Below, piece after piece: positions 7,838 to 14,715 of a stretch of DNA of 17,158 nt. The notes beneath the pieces are model-generated. The model did no database searches and had not been told where the DNA came from. It worked only from the letters and a program-made list of their open reading frames with translations. The position numbers and the translations under genes were made by a program. Numbering within the stretch: the first letter of the stretch is position 1; every line of letters begins with the position of its first letter. Origin of the DNA: DATACZ01 sp036258795 (GTDB lineage: Bacteria > Actinomycetota > CADDZG01 > JAHWKV01); NCBI GenBank assembly GCA_036258795.1, contig DATACZ010000015.1, positions 1 through 17,158 of the forward strand, in the 5' to 3' direction.

Positions 7838-8223
7838 CAGAACAGGGGCAGCAGCATCAGATAGGCGGAGGGCACAAACAGGGCAAGGGTGATGGCCCAG
7901 ACCGCTCGGCTCAGGTGAGCCTGATAGCGAGCGCCTTTGGACCAGAAGTCGACGAGCATCACTCTTAGCCCGTTGAACGCGTGATAGATCACGAGAAACA
8001 TCAGAAGGACCTCCAGAGGACGGAACAGGGCGCTCTCGTAGATACGAGCCATGGTGTTGTAGGCGTTCGGACCGAACATCACCAGTGACGTGTCCACCAC
8101 GTGAAGGAAGAGGAATCCCAGGACGGCGAGCCCGCTCCCGCGGTGCAGGATCCAGGACCACATCCCGCCGCCGCCCCTGTAGTGAGTGCGCCTGCGAGCG
8201 GCCGAATCGATGGGACGCTCCAT
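7837..8223 (-). CDS. sdhC: Succinate dehydrogenase cytochrome b subunit
   Basis: First membrane anchor and first gene of the sdh operon. From ATG 8223 there are 128 residues: a basic N-terminus, the WSWILHRGSG motif (23-31; His27, Arg28 and Ser30 correspond to the quinone-side residues of SdhC), then three membrane helices at about 32-50, 68-90 and 106-125. His81 in YHAFNGLRVMLVDF is the expected haem b ligand. The frame is open upstream to 8304, but that would run through the divergent promoter region and over the ZIP gene. ATG 8223 is chosen because a TATATT -10 box lies 10 nt upstream and no Shine-Dalgarno is present, which fits a leaderless or near-leaderless mRNA. An internal ATG at residue 21 is a less likely start. 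Confidence 0.92.
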   Translation of the reverse strand: MERPIDSAARRRTHYRGGGGMWSWILHRGSGLAVLGFLFLHVVDTSLVMFGPNAYNTMARIYESALFRPLEVLLMFLVIYHAFNGLRVMLVDFWSKGARYQAHLSRAVWAITLALFVPSAYLMLLPLF

Positions 8224-8233
8224 CAGCCGGGTA

Positions 8234-8239
8234 AATATA
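8234..8239 (-). promoter_or_regulatory. -10 box of the sdhCDA-X-B operon promoter
   Basis: Reading the minus strand, TATATT lies 10 nt before the sdhC ATG. It matches the actinobacterial TANNNT consensus, places transcription start within about 4 nt of the ATG, and explains the absence of a Shine-Dalgarno. No convincing -35 was found. Confidence 0.5.
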
Positions 8240-8266
8240 TCAACCGGCCGTCGAAATGCTGCCGTA

Positions 8267-8272
8267 TAGACT
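8267..8272 (+). promoter_or_regulatory. -10 box of the ZIP transporter promoter
   Basis: TAGACT fits TANNNT and is followed by 7 nt (CCCCCGC) and then ATG 8280, the classic spacing of a leaderless actinobacterial transcript. The overlapping TATAGA (8265-8270) is an alternative register. It is back to back with the sdhC promoter within 57 bp, so one regulator could affect both genes. Confidence 0.5.
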
Positions 8273-8279
8273 CCCCCGC

Positions 8280-9023
8280 ATGCCCTCGGTGTGGCTGCTC
8301 GCAATCGGCTCGGTGGCCGCGGTCAGCGCTCTTTCACTGGTAGGCGTCGTCACCCTATCCCTAAAGCCGGACACCGTTCGCAAGAGCCTTCTGATCTTGA
8401 TCTCCTTCGCGGCCGGGGCGCTGCTTGGTGACGCCTTCGTTCACCTGATCCCCGAGATGGCGGAGGACGGTTTTTCCATGACCGATTCCTTCGGGCTCCT
8501 CGCGGGGGTTATCGGGTTCTTCATTCTCGAGAAGGTACTGCACTGGCACCACTCGCACCTTCCTCAGCAAGAGGTCCTTCACCCTGTGGCGGTTACCAAC
8601 CTCATCGGCGACGCCCTCCACAACTTCGTGGATGGGGCAATCATCGCCGGAGGCTTCCTAGTGTCCTCCAGCATTGGGATCGCCACCGCCGTTGCCGTGG
8701 CCCTGCATGAGATTCCTCAAGAGGTTGGGGACTTTGCCATCCTCGTGCATGCCGGACTACGGCCCCGGCGGGCCCTTCTGCTCAATCTGTTGACGGCCCT
8801 GACTGCGTTCGCCGGCGCGGTGCTGGCCTTGACCGTCTCCTCGGCGGTGGAGGGTGTGGAACGAGTGATCGTGGCGCTGACCGCCGGAGGATTTCTATAC
8901 ATTGCGAGCAGCGACCTGATCCCGGAGCTGCACAAGGAGCCGGAGGCCGGAAAGTCGGCCCTGCAGCTCATCAGCCTCCTGGCAGGGATCGGGGTGATGG
9001 TGGCGCTGGTGGGGCTGGAGTAG
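8280..9023 (+). CDS. ZIP-family divalent metal transporter
   Basis: Polytopic membrane protein importing Zn2+ or related divalent metals (Fe2+, Mn2+). From ATG 8280 it has 247 residues and about eight hydrophobic segments. The family signatures are present: HNFVDG (114-119, helix IV) and HEIPQEVGDF (143-152, helix V), whose His/Asn/Asp and His/Glu/Glu residues form the intramembrane metal sites. A His-rich loop, LHWHHSHLPQQEVLH (87-101), lies between helices III and IV, where ZIP proteins carry a variable metal-binding loop. ATG 8280 is preferred to ATG 8256 because a -10 box lies just 7 nt before it. It is divergent from the sdh operon, whose products need iron. The metal cannot be assigned from sequence. 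Confidence 0.92.
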   Translation: MPSVWLLAIGSVAAVSALSLVGVVTLSLKPDTVRKSLLILISFAAGALLGDAFVHLIPEMAEDGFSMTDSFGLLAGVIGFFILEKVLHWHHSHLPQQEVLHPVAVTNLIGDALHNFVDGAIIAGGFLVSSSIGIATAVAVALHEIPQEVGDFAILVHAGLRPRRALLLNLLTALTAFAGAVLALTVSSAVEGVERVIVALTAGGFLYIASSDLIPELHKEPEAGKSALQLISLLAGIGVMVALVGLE

Positions 9024-9074
9024 ATGTTGCTCCGTAGCAGCGCCCACGCCACCCTCCACGCTTTTGCCTCGACA

Positions 9075-9080
9075 TAGAAT
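9075..9080 (+). promoter_or_regulatory. Possible -10 box for the F420-dependent NADP reductase gene
   Basis: TAGAAT in the 111-bp gap after the ZIP gene would give a leader of about 50 nt before the start at 9135, which here carries a Shine-Dalgarno (GGGAG). The -35 is not convincing. The remainder of the gap shows no other element. Confidence 0.3.
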
Positions 9081-9134
9081 GAGCGCGTGCTCGAGAAATC
9101 CAGGTTCTTGGGCTGCTAAGAGCTGGGAGAGCCA

Positions 9135-9821
9135 ATGCGCATCACCGTGGTGGGGGGCACTGCAGGGATAGGCAACGGGATCGCCCTTCGCCTTGCCAAG
9201 GCGGGCGACCAGGTTGTGATTGGGAGCCGCAAGGCGGAGAAGGCCGAAAAGGTCGCCGGCGAGGCGAGGGAGCTGCTCGGTTCAGAGGCCGACGTGACGG
9301 GAGCCGCCAATGAGGAGGCGGTGTCCGGTGCTGAGATCGTGGTGGTAACCGTCCCCTATCCCGGACTTGCCGACACGTATAAGGCGCTTAAGCCCCAGCT
9401 CGACGCCGACGTTACGGTGGTGGACTGCAACGTTCCGCTCGCCAGCGAGGTAGGCGGCAAGCCGACCCGGATGCTTGGCATCTGGGAAGGGTCGGCGGCC
9501 CAGCAAGCCAAGGGGATACTTGGCAAGGGCACGTCGGTCGCATCAGGATTCCATACAGTGATGGCGGCCAAGCTCATCGATGTGAAGAAGCCGCTCGAGG
9601 CGGACGTGCTGGTGTGCGGTGACTCCGCCGCCCGCAAGGTAGTAAGGCAGATGGTCGACAAGATCGAAAAAGCCCGGTTCGTCAACTGCGGCCCGCTGGA
9701 GAATGCCCGGATCCTGGAGTCGCTCACCGCCCTGCTGATCGGGATCAACATCCGCTACAAGCTGGACCCCGGGGCCGGAGTTCGCATAGCGGGACTGCCG
9801 GATGATGAAGGCAGCAGCTAG
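9135..9821 (+). CDS. fno: F420H2:NADP+ oxidoreductase (NADPH-dependent F420 reductase)
   Basis: Transfers hydride between NADP(H) and the deazaflavin cofactor F420 in the cytoplasm; in actinobacteria it is generally thought to supply or consume F420H2. The 228-residue protein has the family's N-terminal NADP fold, VVGGTAGIGNGIALRLA (5-21), followed by IGSRKAEKA, whose Ser-Arg fits binding of the NADP 2'-phosphate. The middle segment has VVVTVPYPG and VVDCNVPL. The C-terminal block with FHTV, NCGPLENARILESLT and the LLIGINIRYK end is characteristic of Fno/NpdG proteins. ATG 9135 has GGGAG 6 nt upstream. The stop codon is embedded in a CTAG shared with the convergent biotin carboxylase gene. 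No F420 biosynthesis gene is in the window. Confidence 0.9.
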   Translation: MRITVVGGTAGIGNGIALRLAKAGDQVVIGSRKAEKAEKVAGEARELLGSEADVTGAANEEAVSGAEIVVVTVPYPGLADTYKALKPQLDADVTVVDCNVPLASEVGGKPTRMLGIWEGSAAQQAKGILGKGTSVASGFHTVMAAKLIDVKKPLEADVLVCGDSAARKVVRQMVDKIEKARFVNCGPLENARILESLTALLIGINIRYKLDPGAGVRIAGLPDDEGSS

Positions 9822-11569
9822 CCCGTTTCGATTACTGCAATCAGCGTTCCGACCGAGACCGTCTGTCCCTGCCCGACCCTGAACCGAACCCAACCGTCCG
9901 AGTGGCTGACGATCTGGTTCTCCATCTTCATGGCCTCCAGGACCATGATCGCCTCGCCCGAGCGTACCGCGGCCCCATCCTCCACCAGGAGCTTCACGAT
10001 CGTTCCCTGCATGGGTGCGGTGATGGTCTCGCCCATTCCGGCATGAACGTGTGCGCTTGAGATATCAGGCGGGCTCGGCTTGGTCCTCAAGAGCTCGGGG
10101 TCGGAGGCGTGCGTAAAAAGCAGCTCGTAGCGCCTGCCCTCCAGCTCCACCGAGACCATCCGCTCGCGGTGCCCAGATGGCGGCCTTGTGGTCCGCTCCA
10201 CCGGAAGAGCGCTGAGGTCGAGATCCCGCTCAACCGTTCTAGTGGAGAAGGCTCCCTCCGCGAACCACTTGCTGGCCAAAACCTGCCGGTGAAATGGGAT
10301 CGTCGTGGTCAGCCCGGTGATCTCGTACTCGTCCAGCGCCCTTAGCGTGCGCCGGATTACCACCTGCCGGCTCTCGCCGTAGCAAACAAGCTTGGAGATC
10401 AGCGAGTCATAGTTCGGAGGTATGAAGCTCCCAGGCCCCGCCCCGGCGTCCACTCGGACTCCCGGTCCAGCGGGCTCTCGGTGGCTCACCACCTCGCCAG
10501 GCTGGGGAAGAAAGCCCTCGGCTGGGTTCTCGGCATTGATCCGGCACTCGATCGCGTGGCCTCGAAGCGTCACCTCGGACTGATCGAAGGCAAGCGGCTC
10601 GCCCTCGGCAATCCGGATCATCTGATGGACGAGGTCCTTGCCGGTGACTAGCTCCGTTACGGGGTGCTCGACCTGAAGGCGGGTGTTCATCTCCAGGAAC
10701 CAGAAAGTTGGGCCCTCATTCGTGAATTCGAAGAGGAACTCCACCGTGCCCGCCGACGAGTACCCGGCCGCCCTGGCGACCTTGACCGCAGCCTCTCCCA
10801 TGCTTTGCCTGATCTCCGGGTCGATTGCCGGTGCGGGGGACTCCTCGATTAGCTTTTGATGGCGCCGCTGGAGTGAGCAGTCTCGCTCACCAAGGTGGAC
10901 CAGGTTCCCGTGAGAGTCGCCCAGAACCTGAACCTCGATGTGGCGCGGGCTCTCCAGATACCGCTCGAGGTACAGATCTCTGTCTCCGAAGGAGACGAGA
11001 GCCTCGCGGGCTGCGCTCTCAAAGGCGGGCTCCACCTCATGGGCCTGGCTCACCACCCGAAAGCCCCGCCCGCCTCCACCCTTAGAGGCCTTGATCGCCA
11101 CCGGCCAGCCGTAACGCGCGGCGAACTCCCCGATGGCCTGGGGCCCGTCCACAGGCCGGGAGGTCCCGGGTACGCTGGCCACCCCGGCCAATGATGCCAT
11201 CGCCCGGGCTGAGATCTTGTCCCCTGCTGCCTCTAGTGCCCGGGGCGGGGGCCCTATCCAGACCAGCCCGGCGTCCTGCACCGCCCTTGCGAACTCTGCG
11301 TTCTCAGCCAGAAAACCGTATCCCGGGTGAATGGCGTCGCTGCCGGAGCGGCGGGCGATGTCGAGGATGTTGGAGATGTTGAGGTAGCTCTCCGAGGGTG
11401 GAGTCTCGCCCCCGAAGAACGCTTCGTCGGCAAAGGAGACATGGAAGGCATTGGAGTCGATTCGCGAGTACATGGCCACCGTTTTGATGCCCATCTCTCT
11501 GCATGCCCGGAAGATCCTGACGGCTATCTCGCCCCGGTTGGGCACCAAAACCTTCGTAATCGTAGGCAT
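9818..11569 (-). CDS. Acyl-CoA carboxylase alpha subunit (biotin carboxylase + biotin carboxyl carrier protein)
   Basis: ATP-dependent carboxylation of a BCCP-bound biotin, the first half-reaction of acetyl-/propionyl-CoA carboxylase of the actinobacterial AccA type. From ATG 11569 there are 583 residues. The biotin carboxylase N-domain is VLVPNRGEIAVR to about residue 110, with HPGYGFLAEN. The ATP-grasp domain (about 115-330) has the Gly-rich KASKGGGGRGF and EMNTRLQVEHPVTE. The C-domain starts at GHAIECRINAE. A linker leads to a biotinyl domain (about 510-583) with EAMKM, Lys548 being the biotinylation site. The carboxyltransferase partner is not in the window, so substrate specificity is undetermined. 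ATG 11569 is chosen over ATG 11602 because TAAGAT lies 7 nt upstream of it (leaderless pattern). Biotin-protein ligase is divergently transcribed 55 bp away. Confidence 0.93.
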   Translation of the reverse strand: MPTITKVLVPNRGEIAVRIFRACREMGIKTVAMYSRIDSNAFHVSFADEAFFGGETPPSESYLNISNILDIARRSGSDAIHPGYGFLAENAEFARAVQDAGLVWIGPPPRALEAAGDKISARAMASLAGVASVPGTSRPVDGPQAIGEFAARYGWPVAIKASKGGGGRGFRVVSQAHEVEPAFESAAREALVSFGDRDLYLERYLESPRHIEVQVLGDSHGNLVHLGERDCSLQRRHQKLIEESPAPAIDPEIRQSMGEAAVKVARAAGYSSAGTVEFLFEFTNEGPTFWFLEMNTRLQVEHPVTELVTGKDLVHQMIRIAEGEPLAFDQSEVTLRGHAIECRINAENPAEGFLPQPGEVVSHREPAGPGVRVDAGAGPGSFIPPNYDSLISKLVCYGESRQVVIRRTLRALDEYEITGLTTTIPFHRQVLASKWFAEGAFSTRTVERDLDLSALPVERTTRPPSGHRERMVSVELEGRRYELLFTHASDPELLRTKPSPPDISSAHVHAGMGETITAPMQGTIVKLLVEDGAAVRSGEAIMVLEAMKMENQIVSHSDGWVRFRVGQGQTVSVGTLIAVIETG

Positions 11570-11576
11570 GCCGAGA

Positions 11577-11582
11577 ATCTTA
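11577..11582 (-). promoter_or_regulatory. -10 box of the acyl-CoA carboxylase gene
   Basis: TAAGAT on the minus strand fits TANNNT and ends 7 nt before ATG 11569, with no Shine-Dalgarno between. This suggests a leaderless mRNA and supports that start. No convincing -35 was found. Confidence 0.45.
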
Positions 11583-11610
11583 AGCCGGGTCCCGGGCCCC
11601 ATCCTTCGCT

Positions 11611-11616
11611 TACCCT
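11611..11616 (+). promoter_or_regulatory. Possible -10 box of the biotin ligase gene
   Basis: TACCCT fits TANNNT and ends 8 nt before GTG 11625, the same spacing as the other candidate leaderless promoters in this window. The hexamer is GC-rich and weak, so this is tentative. Confidence 0.3.
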
Positions 11617-11624
11617 TGACGGAA

Positions 11625-12428
11625 GTGAGCTCTCAAAGGACCGGCGACTGGGACCAGGCCAGCCTCGAGCGGGTTCCTCTGCCTTGGGTTGCTCAGGTCC
11701 GGTACCTCAAAGAAACGGAGTCGACGAACCGGATCGCGCTCGAGTGGGCATGGCAGGGGGCTCCCGAGGGCAGCCTTGTGGTGACCGATCACCAAACCAA
11801 AGGCAAAGGCAGGCTCGGCCGTGGCTGGTTCGATCCACCCGGATCATGCCTTCTGTTCTCGCTTGTCCTTCGGCCTCAGCTGAGGCCTCAGGACCTGCCC
11901 CTGATAGGCCTGGGTGCGGGAGTGGCTCTGTGCGAAGCGGTGAGCCGGCTGGGCATGCAACCCCGCCTCAAGTGGCCCAACGACGTAATGATCGGGCCCT
12001 CCAAGGTGGCCGGGATCCTTGCCGAGTGGCTGCCGAGTGCGGTGATTCTCGGCGTTGGCGTCAACGTCAACGTGGAAAGATTCCCACCTGACATCGGCAG
12101 CCTTGCCACCAGCCTGGCGATCGAGGCAGGCCGGAGCTTCGACCGGCTGGAGCTGCTCGAGGCCTTTCTGGTGAATTTTCGAACGGTTTACTCATCTGCT
12201 CCGGAGGGGCTCGTCGATGCATACCGGCCGTGGTGCTCGACGTTGGGGCAGTGGGTCGTCGCAGAGCTTCCTGGACGGACCGTCAGGGGCCGGGCTGTGG
12301 ACATCGATGGCTCGGGAGGGTTGGTCCTTGAAGATGGGGAGGTATTGAGGGCGGGGGACGTAGTACATCTCAAGCGCATGGTTAACGACCAAGAGGGTGA
12401 GGCGCCGATTAGGATGGAGCGGCCATGA
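11625..12428 (+). CDS. birA: Biotin--[acetyl-CoA carboxylase] ligase, monofunctional
   Basis: Attaches biotin to the BCCP lysine through biotinyl-AMP. Motifs in order: ETESTN, TDHQTKGKGRLGRGW (the biotin/ATP loop, normally GRGRxGR), LKWPNDV, KVAGILAE with the catalytic-region lysine, and GVGVNVN, then a C-terminal SH3-like domain (LPGRTVRGRAVDIDGSG). There is no N-terminal winged-helix domain, so this is the class I enzyme without a repressor role. GTG 11625 gives 267 residues, the normal length. The frame is open back to 11451, but that part is antisense to the carboxylase and not homologous; TTG 11616 is an alternative. Its substrate, a BCCP domain, is encoded divergently next door. The stop overlaps the next gene's ATG (ATGA), coupling it to the nucleotide-sugar cassette. 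Confidence 0.93.
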   Translation: MSSQRTGDWDQASLERVPLPWVAQVRYLKETESTNRIALEWAWQGAPEGSLVVTDHQTKGKGRLGRGWFDPPGSCLLFSLVLRPQLRPQDLPLIGLGAGVALCEAVSRLGMQPRLKWPNDVMIGPSKVAGILAEWLPSAVILGVGVNVNVERFPPDIGSLATSLAIEAGRSFDRLELLEAFLVNFRTVYSSAPEGLVDAYRPWCSTLGQWVVAELPGRTVRGRAVDIDGSGGLVLEDGEVLRAGDVVHLKRMVNDQEGEAPIRMERP

Positions 12429-13729
12429 GGATCGCGGTCATTGGAGTGGGACACGTTGGGCTGGTCACTGCAGCCGCCATGGCCCAGCTCGGACACGTGG
12501 TTGTGGGCCTGGATGAGGACGCCAGCAAAATCGCGACCTTGGCGTCCGGCGAGACTCCCTTCTTCGAGCCGGGACTACTGGATCTGGTCCGGAAGGGCCA
12601 GGCTGTCGGGAGGCTTAGCTTTACCGGCGACATCGCCGAAGCGATGGCCGGGGCCAGGGTTGCCTTTATTTGCGTAGGGACTCCTGCCAGACCCGACGGC
12701 GAGGCGAATCTACAGGCCGTCGACCGGGCTGCCCAGGCCGCGGCGACGCATGCCACCCAGGAGCTGGTGATAGTCCAGAAATCCACCGTCCCGGTCAAAA
12801 CCGCCCAGCGGCTCAAGGCTCTCTGCAACAACGTCACGACCTACGGGCTGCACCTGGCGTCGAACCCGGAGTTTCTCCGCGAAGGCCAGGCGGTGGTGGA
12901 TTTCCTGAGACCCGACCGCATTCTGGTGGGCGCCGACGAGCCGTATCCTCACTCGGTGATGCGGGAGGTTTACGGTCCGATGATCGGCAGAGGTGTGCCC
13001 TACTTTGCAACCGACATCGGAACTGCGGAGCTTGCCAAGCATGCCTGCAACGCCTTCCTGGCCATAAAGATCTCCTACGCCAACGCACTGGCCCGCTTGT
13101 GCGAGAGCACGGGCGCGGATGTGGTCTCCATCGCGGACATCATGGGAGCCGACAAACGCATCGGCCGCGCTTTCCTCGATGCCGGGATTGGCTACGGTGG
13201 CTACTGCCTGCCCAAGGACTTATCGGCCTTCAAGGTAACGGCCCGTAGCTTGGGTTACGACTTTGGACTGCTCGATCAAGCCATGAAGATCAACCGGGAG
13301 GCGCTCGAGGCCACCTTGGCCAAGATCAAAAATGCCGTCTGGAACCTAGAGGGCAAGCGGATCCTGCTGCTCGGGCTAGCCTTCAAAGCCGGGACCGACG
13401 ATATCCGGGAATCTCCGGCCCTCTACCTTGCCCGGATGCTCATGGACGAGGGAGCGGAGGTCGTGGGATACGATCCCAAGGCCAATGAAGCCGCACGGGG
13501 TCAGGTCGACGGACTGAAGGTGGAAGACGACGTGTACAGGGGCGCAGAGGGGGCTCACTGCCTGGTGGTCTGTACCGAGTGGCCGGAGTTTCGTCAGTTG
13601 GATCTGGAGCGGCTAAAGGGGATCGTGACCCTGCCGATCATCGTCGACGGCCGCAACCTCCTGGACCAGGAGATGGTGGCTCAGGCCGGATTCAGCTATC
13701 TGCCCACGGGAAGGCCTCCCGCGGCTTGA
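12425..13729 (+). CDS. ugd: UDP-glucose 6-dehydrogenase
   Basis: NAD-dependent four-electron oxidation of UDP-glucose to UDP-glucuronate in the cytoplasm, supplying precursors for surface glycans. The 434 residues contain the Rossmann motif IGVGHVGLVTA (6-16), the FICVGTPARPDG block (81-92), QKSTVPVKT (118-126), NPEFLREGQAV (147-157), the central helix with Lys214 and Asn220 (FLAIKISYANAL), and the catalytic Cys261 in GIGYGGYCLPKD. The usual motif is GGSCFPKD; Tyr and Leu flank the Cys here, but the nucleophile and Lys are kept. The C-terminal domain has GLAFKAGTDDIRESPA and the final Asp-Gly-Arg-Asn (VDGRNLLD). ATG 12425 overlaps the birA stop by 4 nt. The next gene decarboxylates its product, which supports the UDP-glucose assignment over GDP-mannose dehydrogenase. 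Confidence 0.93.
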   Translation: MRIAVIGVGHVGLVTAAAMAQLGHVVVGLDEDASKIATLASGETPFFEPGLLDLVRKGQAVGRLSFTGDIAEAMAGARVAFICVGTPARPDGEANLQAVDRAAQAAATHATQELVIVQKSTVPVKTAQRLKALCNNVTTYGLHLASNPEFLREGQAVVDFLRPDRILVGADEPYPHSVMREVYGPMIGRGVPYFATDIGTAELAKHACNAFLAIKISYANALARLCESTGADVVSIADIMGADKRIGRAFLDAGIGYGGYCLPKDLSAFKVTARSLGYDFGLLDQAMKINREALEATLAKIKNAVWNLEGKRILLLGLAFKAGTDDIRESPALYLARMLMDEGAEVVGYDPKANEAARGQVDGLKVEDDVYRGAEGAHCLVVCTEWPEFRQLDLERLKGIVTLPIIVDGRNLLDQEMVAQAGFSYLPTGRPPAA

Positions 13730-13730
13730 G

Positions 13731-14666
13731 GTGAGAATTCTTTTAACCGGAGGCGCGGGGTTTCTCGGTTCTCACCTTTGCGAACGCCTCCTGGCGGACG
13801 GCCACGAGGTGTTCTGCTACGACTCGCTGGTGACGGGTGATCTGGCCAATCTGGCGGCGATGTGGGAGCAGGAGTCCTTTACCTTCCGGCGCTACGACGT
13901 CACCAACTTCCTCTGGGTCGACGGACCCCTCGACTGGGTCATGCACTTTGCGTCCCCGGCTTCCCCGGTGGATTACTTGGAGCACCCCATTCATACACTC
14001 AAGGTGGGGGCACTAGGCACCTTGAATTGCCTCGGACTCGCCAAAGCCAAGGGGGCCGGATTCTTTCTGGCGTCCACCTCGGAGGTGTACGGCGACCCGT
14101 TGGTCCATCCTCAGCCAGAGTCCTACTGGGGAAATGTGAACCCCGTCGGCCCTCGAGGGGTGTACGACGAGGCCAAGCGATACGCCGAGGCGATGGCGTT
14201 TGCATACCACCGGGCCTGGCACGTCCCGATCAGGATTGCTCGGATCTTCAACACCTACGGGCCGCGGATGCGCCGCACCGACGGGCGGGCGGTGCCCACG
14301 TTCATCGGGCAGGCTCTGGCAGGGCAGCCCATGACCGTGCACGGAGACGGCAGCCAGACCAGATCGCTCTGCTTCGTGACCGACACGGTAGAGGGATTCA
14401 TCCGCCTGCTGAGGTACGACGGACACGCCGAACCCATTAACGTCGGAAACCCTTTTGAGACCACGGTCCTGGAGATTGCAGAGCTGGTTCGCAAGCTTGC
14501 AGGATCCGACTCAGAAATCGTGTTTACCGACCGCCCCGTAGACGATCCATCCAACCGATGCCCCGATCTATCGAGGGCCCGCACTCTTTTGGCTTGGGAG
14601 CCGGAAGTCCTTCTGGAGGATGGTTTGGCTCGGACCATCGAGTGGTGGAGGTCCACCTGGAGCTAA
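13731..14666 (+). CDS. uxs: UDP-glucuronate decarboxylase (UDP-xylose synthase)
   Basis: Extended short-chain dehydrogenase/reductase converting UDP-glucuronate to UDP-xylose through a 4-keto intermediate with bound NAD. The 311 residues start with the NAD motif TGGAGFLGSH (6-15). The active site STSEVYGDP (115-123) holds Thr116 and Glu118; the catalytic pair is Tyr145 and Lys149 in YDEAKR. The stretch HPQPESYWGNVNPVGPRGVYD is the UXS signature that separates it from dTDP-glucose dehydratases and epimerases. NTYGPRM and the C-terminal VHGDGSQTRS and INVGNP blocks fit. The start is GTG 13731, one base after the ugd stop. With ugd it makes UDP-xylose from UDP-glucose in two steps. No xylosyltransferase is visible in the window. 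Confidence 0.93.
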   Translation: MRILLTGGAGFLGSHLCERLLADGHEVFCYDSLVTGDLANLAAMWEQESFTFRRYDVTNFLWVDGPLDWVMHFASPASPVDYLEHPIHTLKVGALGTLNCLGLAKAKGAGFFLASTSEVYGDPLVHPQPESYWGNVNPVGPRGVYDEAKRYAEAMAFAYHRAWHVPIRIARIFNTYGPRMRRTDGRAVPTFIGQALAGQPMTVHGDGSQTRSLCFVTDTVEGFIRLLRYDGHAEPINVGNPFETTVLEIAELVRKLAGSDSEIVFTDRPVDDPSNRCPDLSRARTLLAWEPEVLLEDGLARTIEWWRSTWS

Positions 14667-14672
14667 AGAGTT

Positions 14673-14704
14673 GTCCCATCCCTAATTGCTTAGGGCGAAG
14701 GGAC
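14673..14704 (+). promoter_or_regulatory. Stem-loop in the leader of the double methyltransferase gene
   Basis: A two-part stem: GTCCC (14673-14677) pairs with GGGAC (14700-14704), and CCCTAA (14680-14685) pairs with TTAGGG (14690-14695) around a TTGC loop, with small internal bulges. It ends 11 nt before ATG 14716 and contains the only purine-rich ribosome-site-like sequence (GAAGGGA). No U-run follows, so it is not a standard intrinsic terminator. It could tune translation or mark a processing site. Confidence 0.45.
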
Positions 14705-14715
14705 CCAGCGAAGCC

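Noticed and set aside
11451..11624. N-terminal extension of the biotin ligase frame, possibly a DNA-binding domain
   Set aside because: It is antisense to the start of the carboxylase gene and shows no winged-helix pattern, so the ligase is treated as monofunctional.
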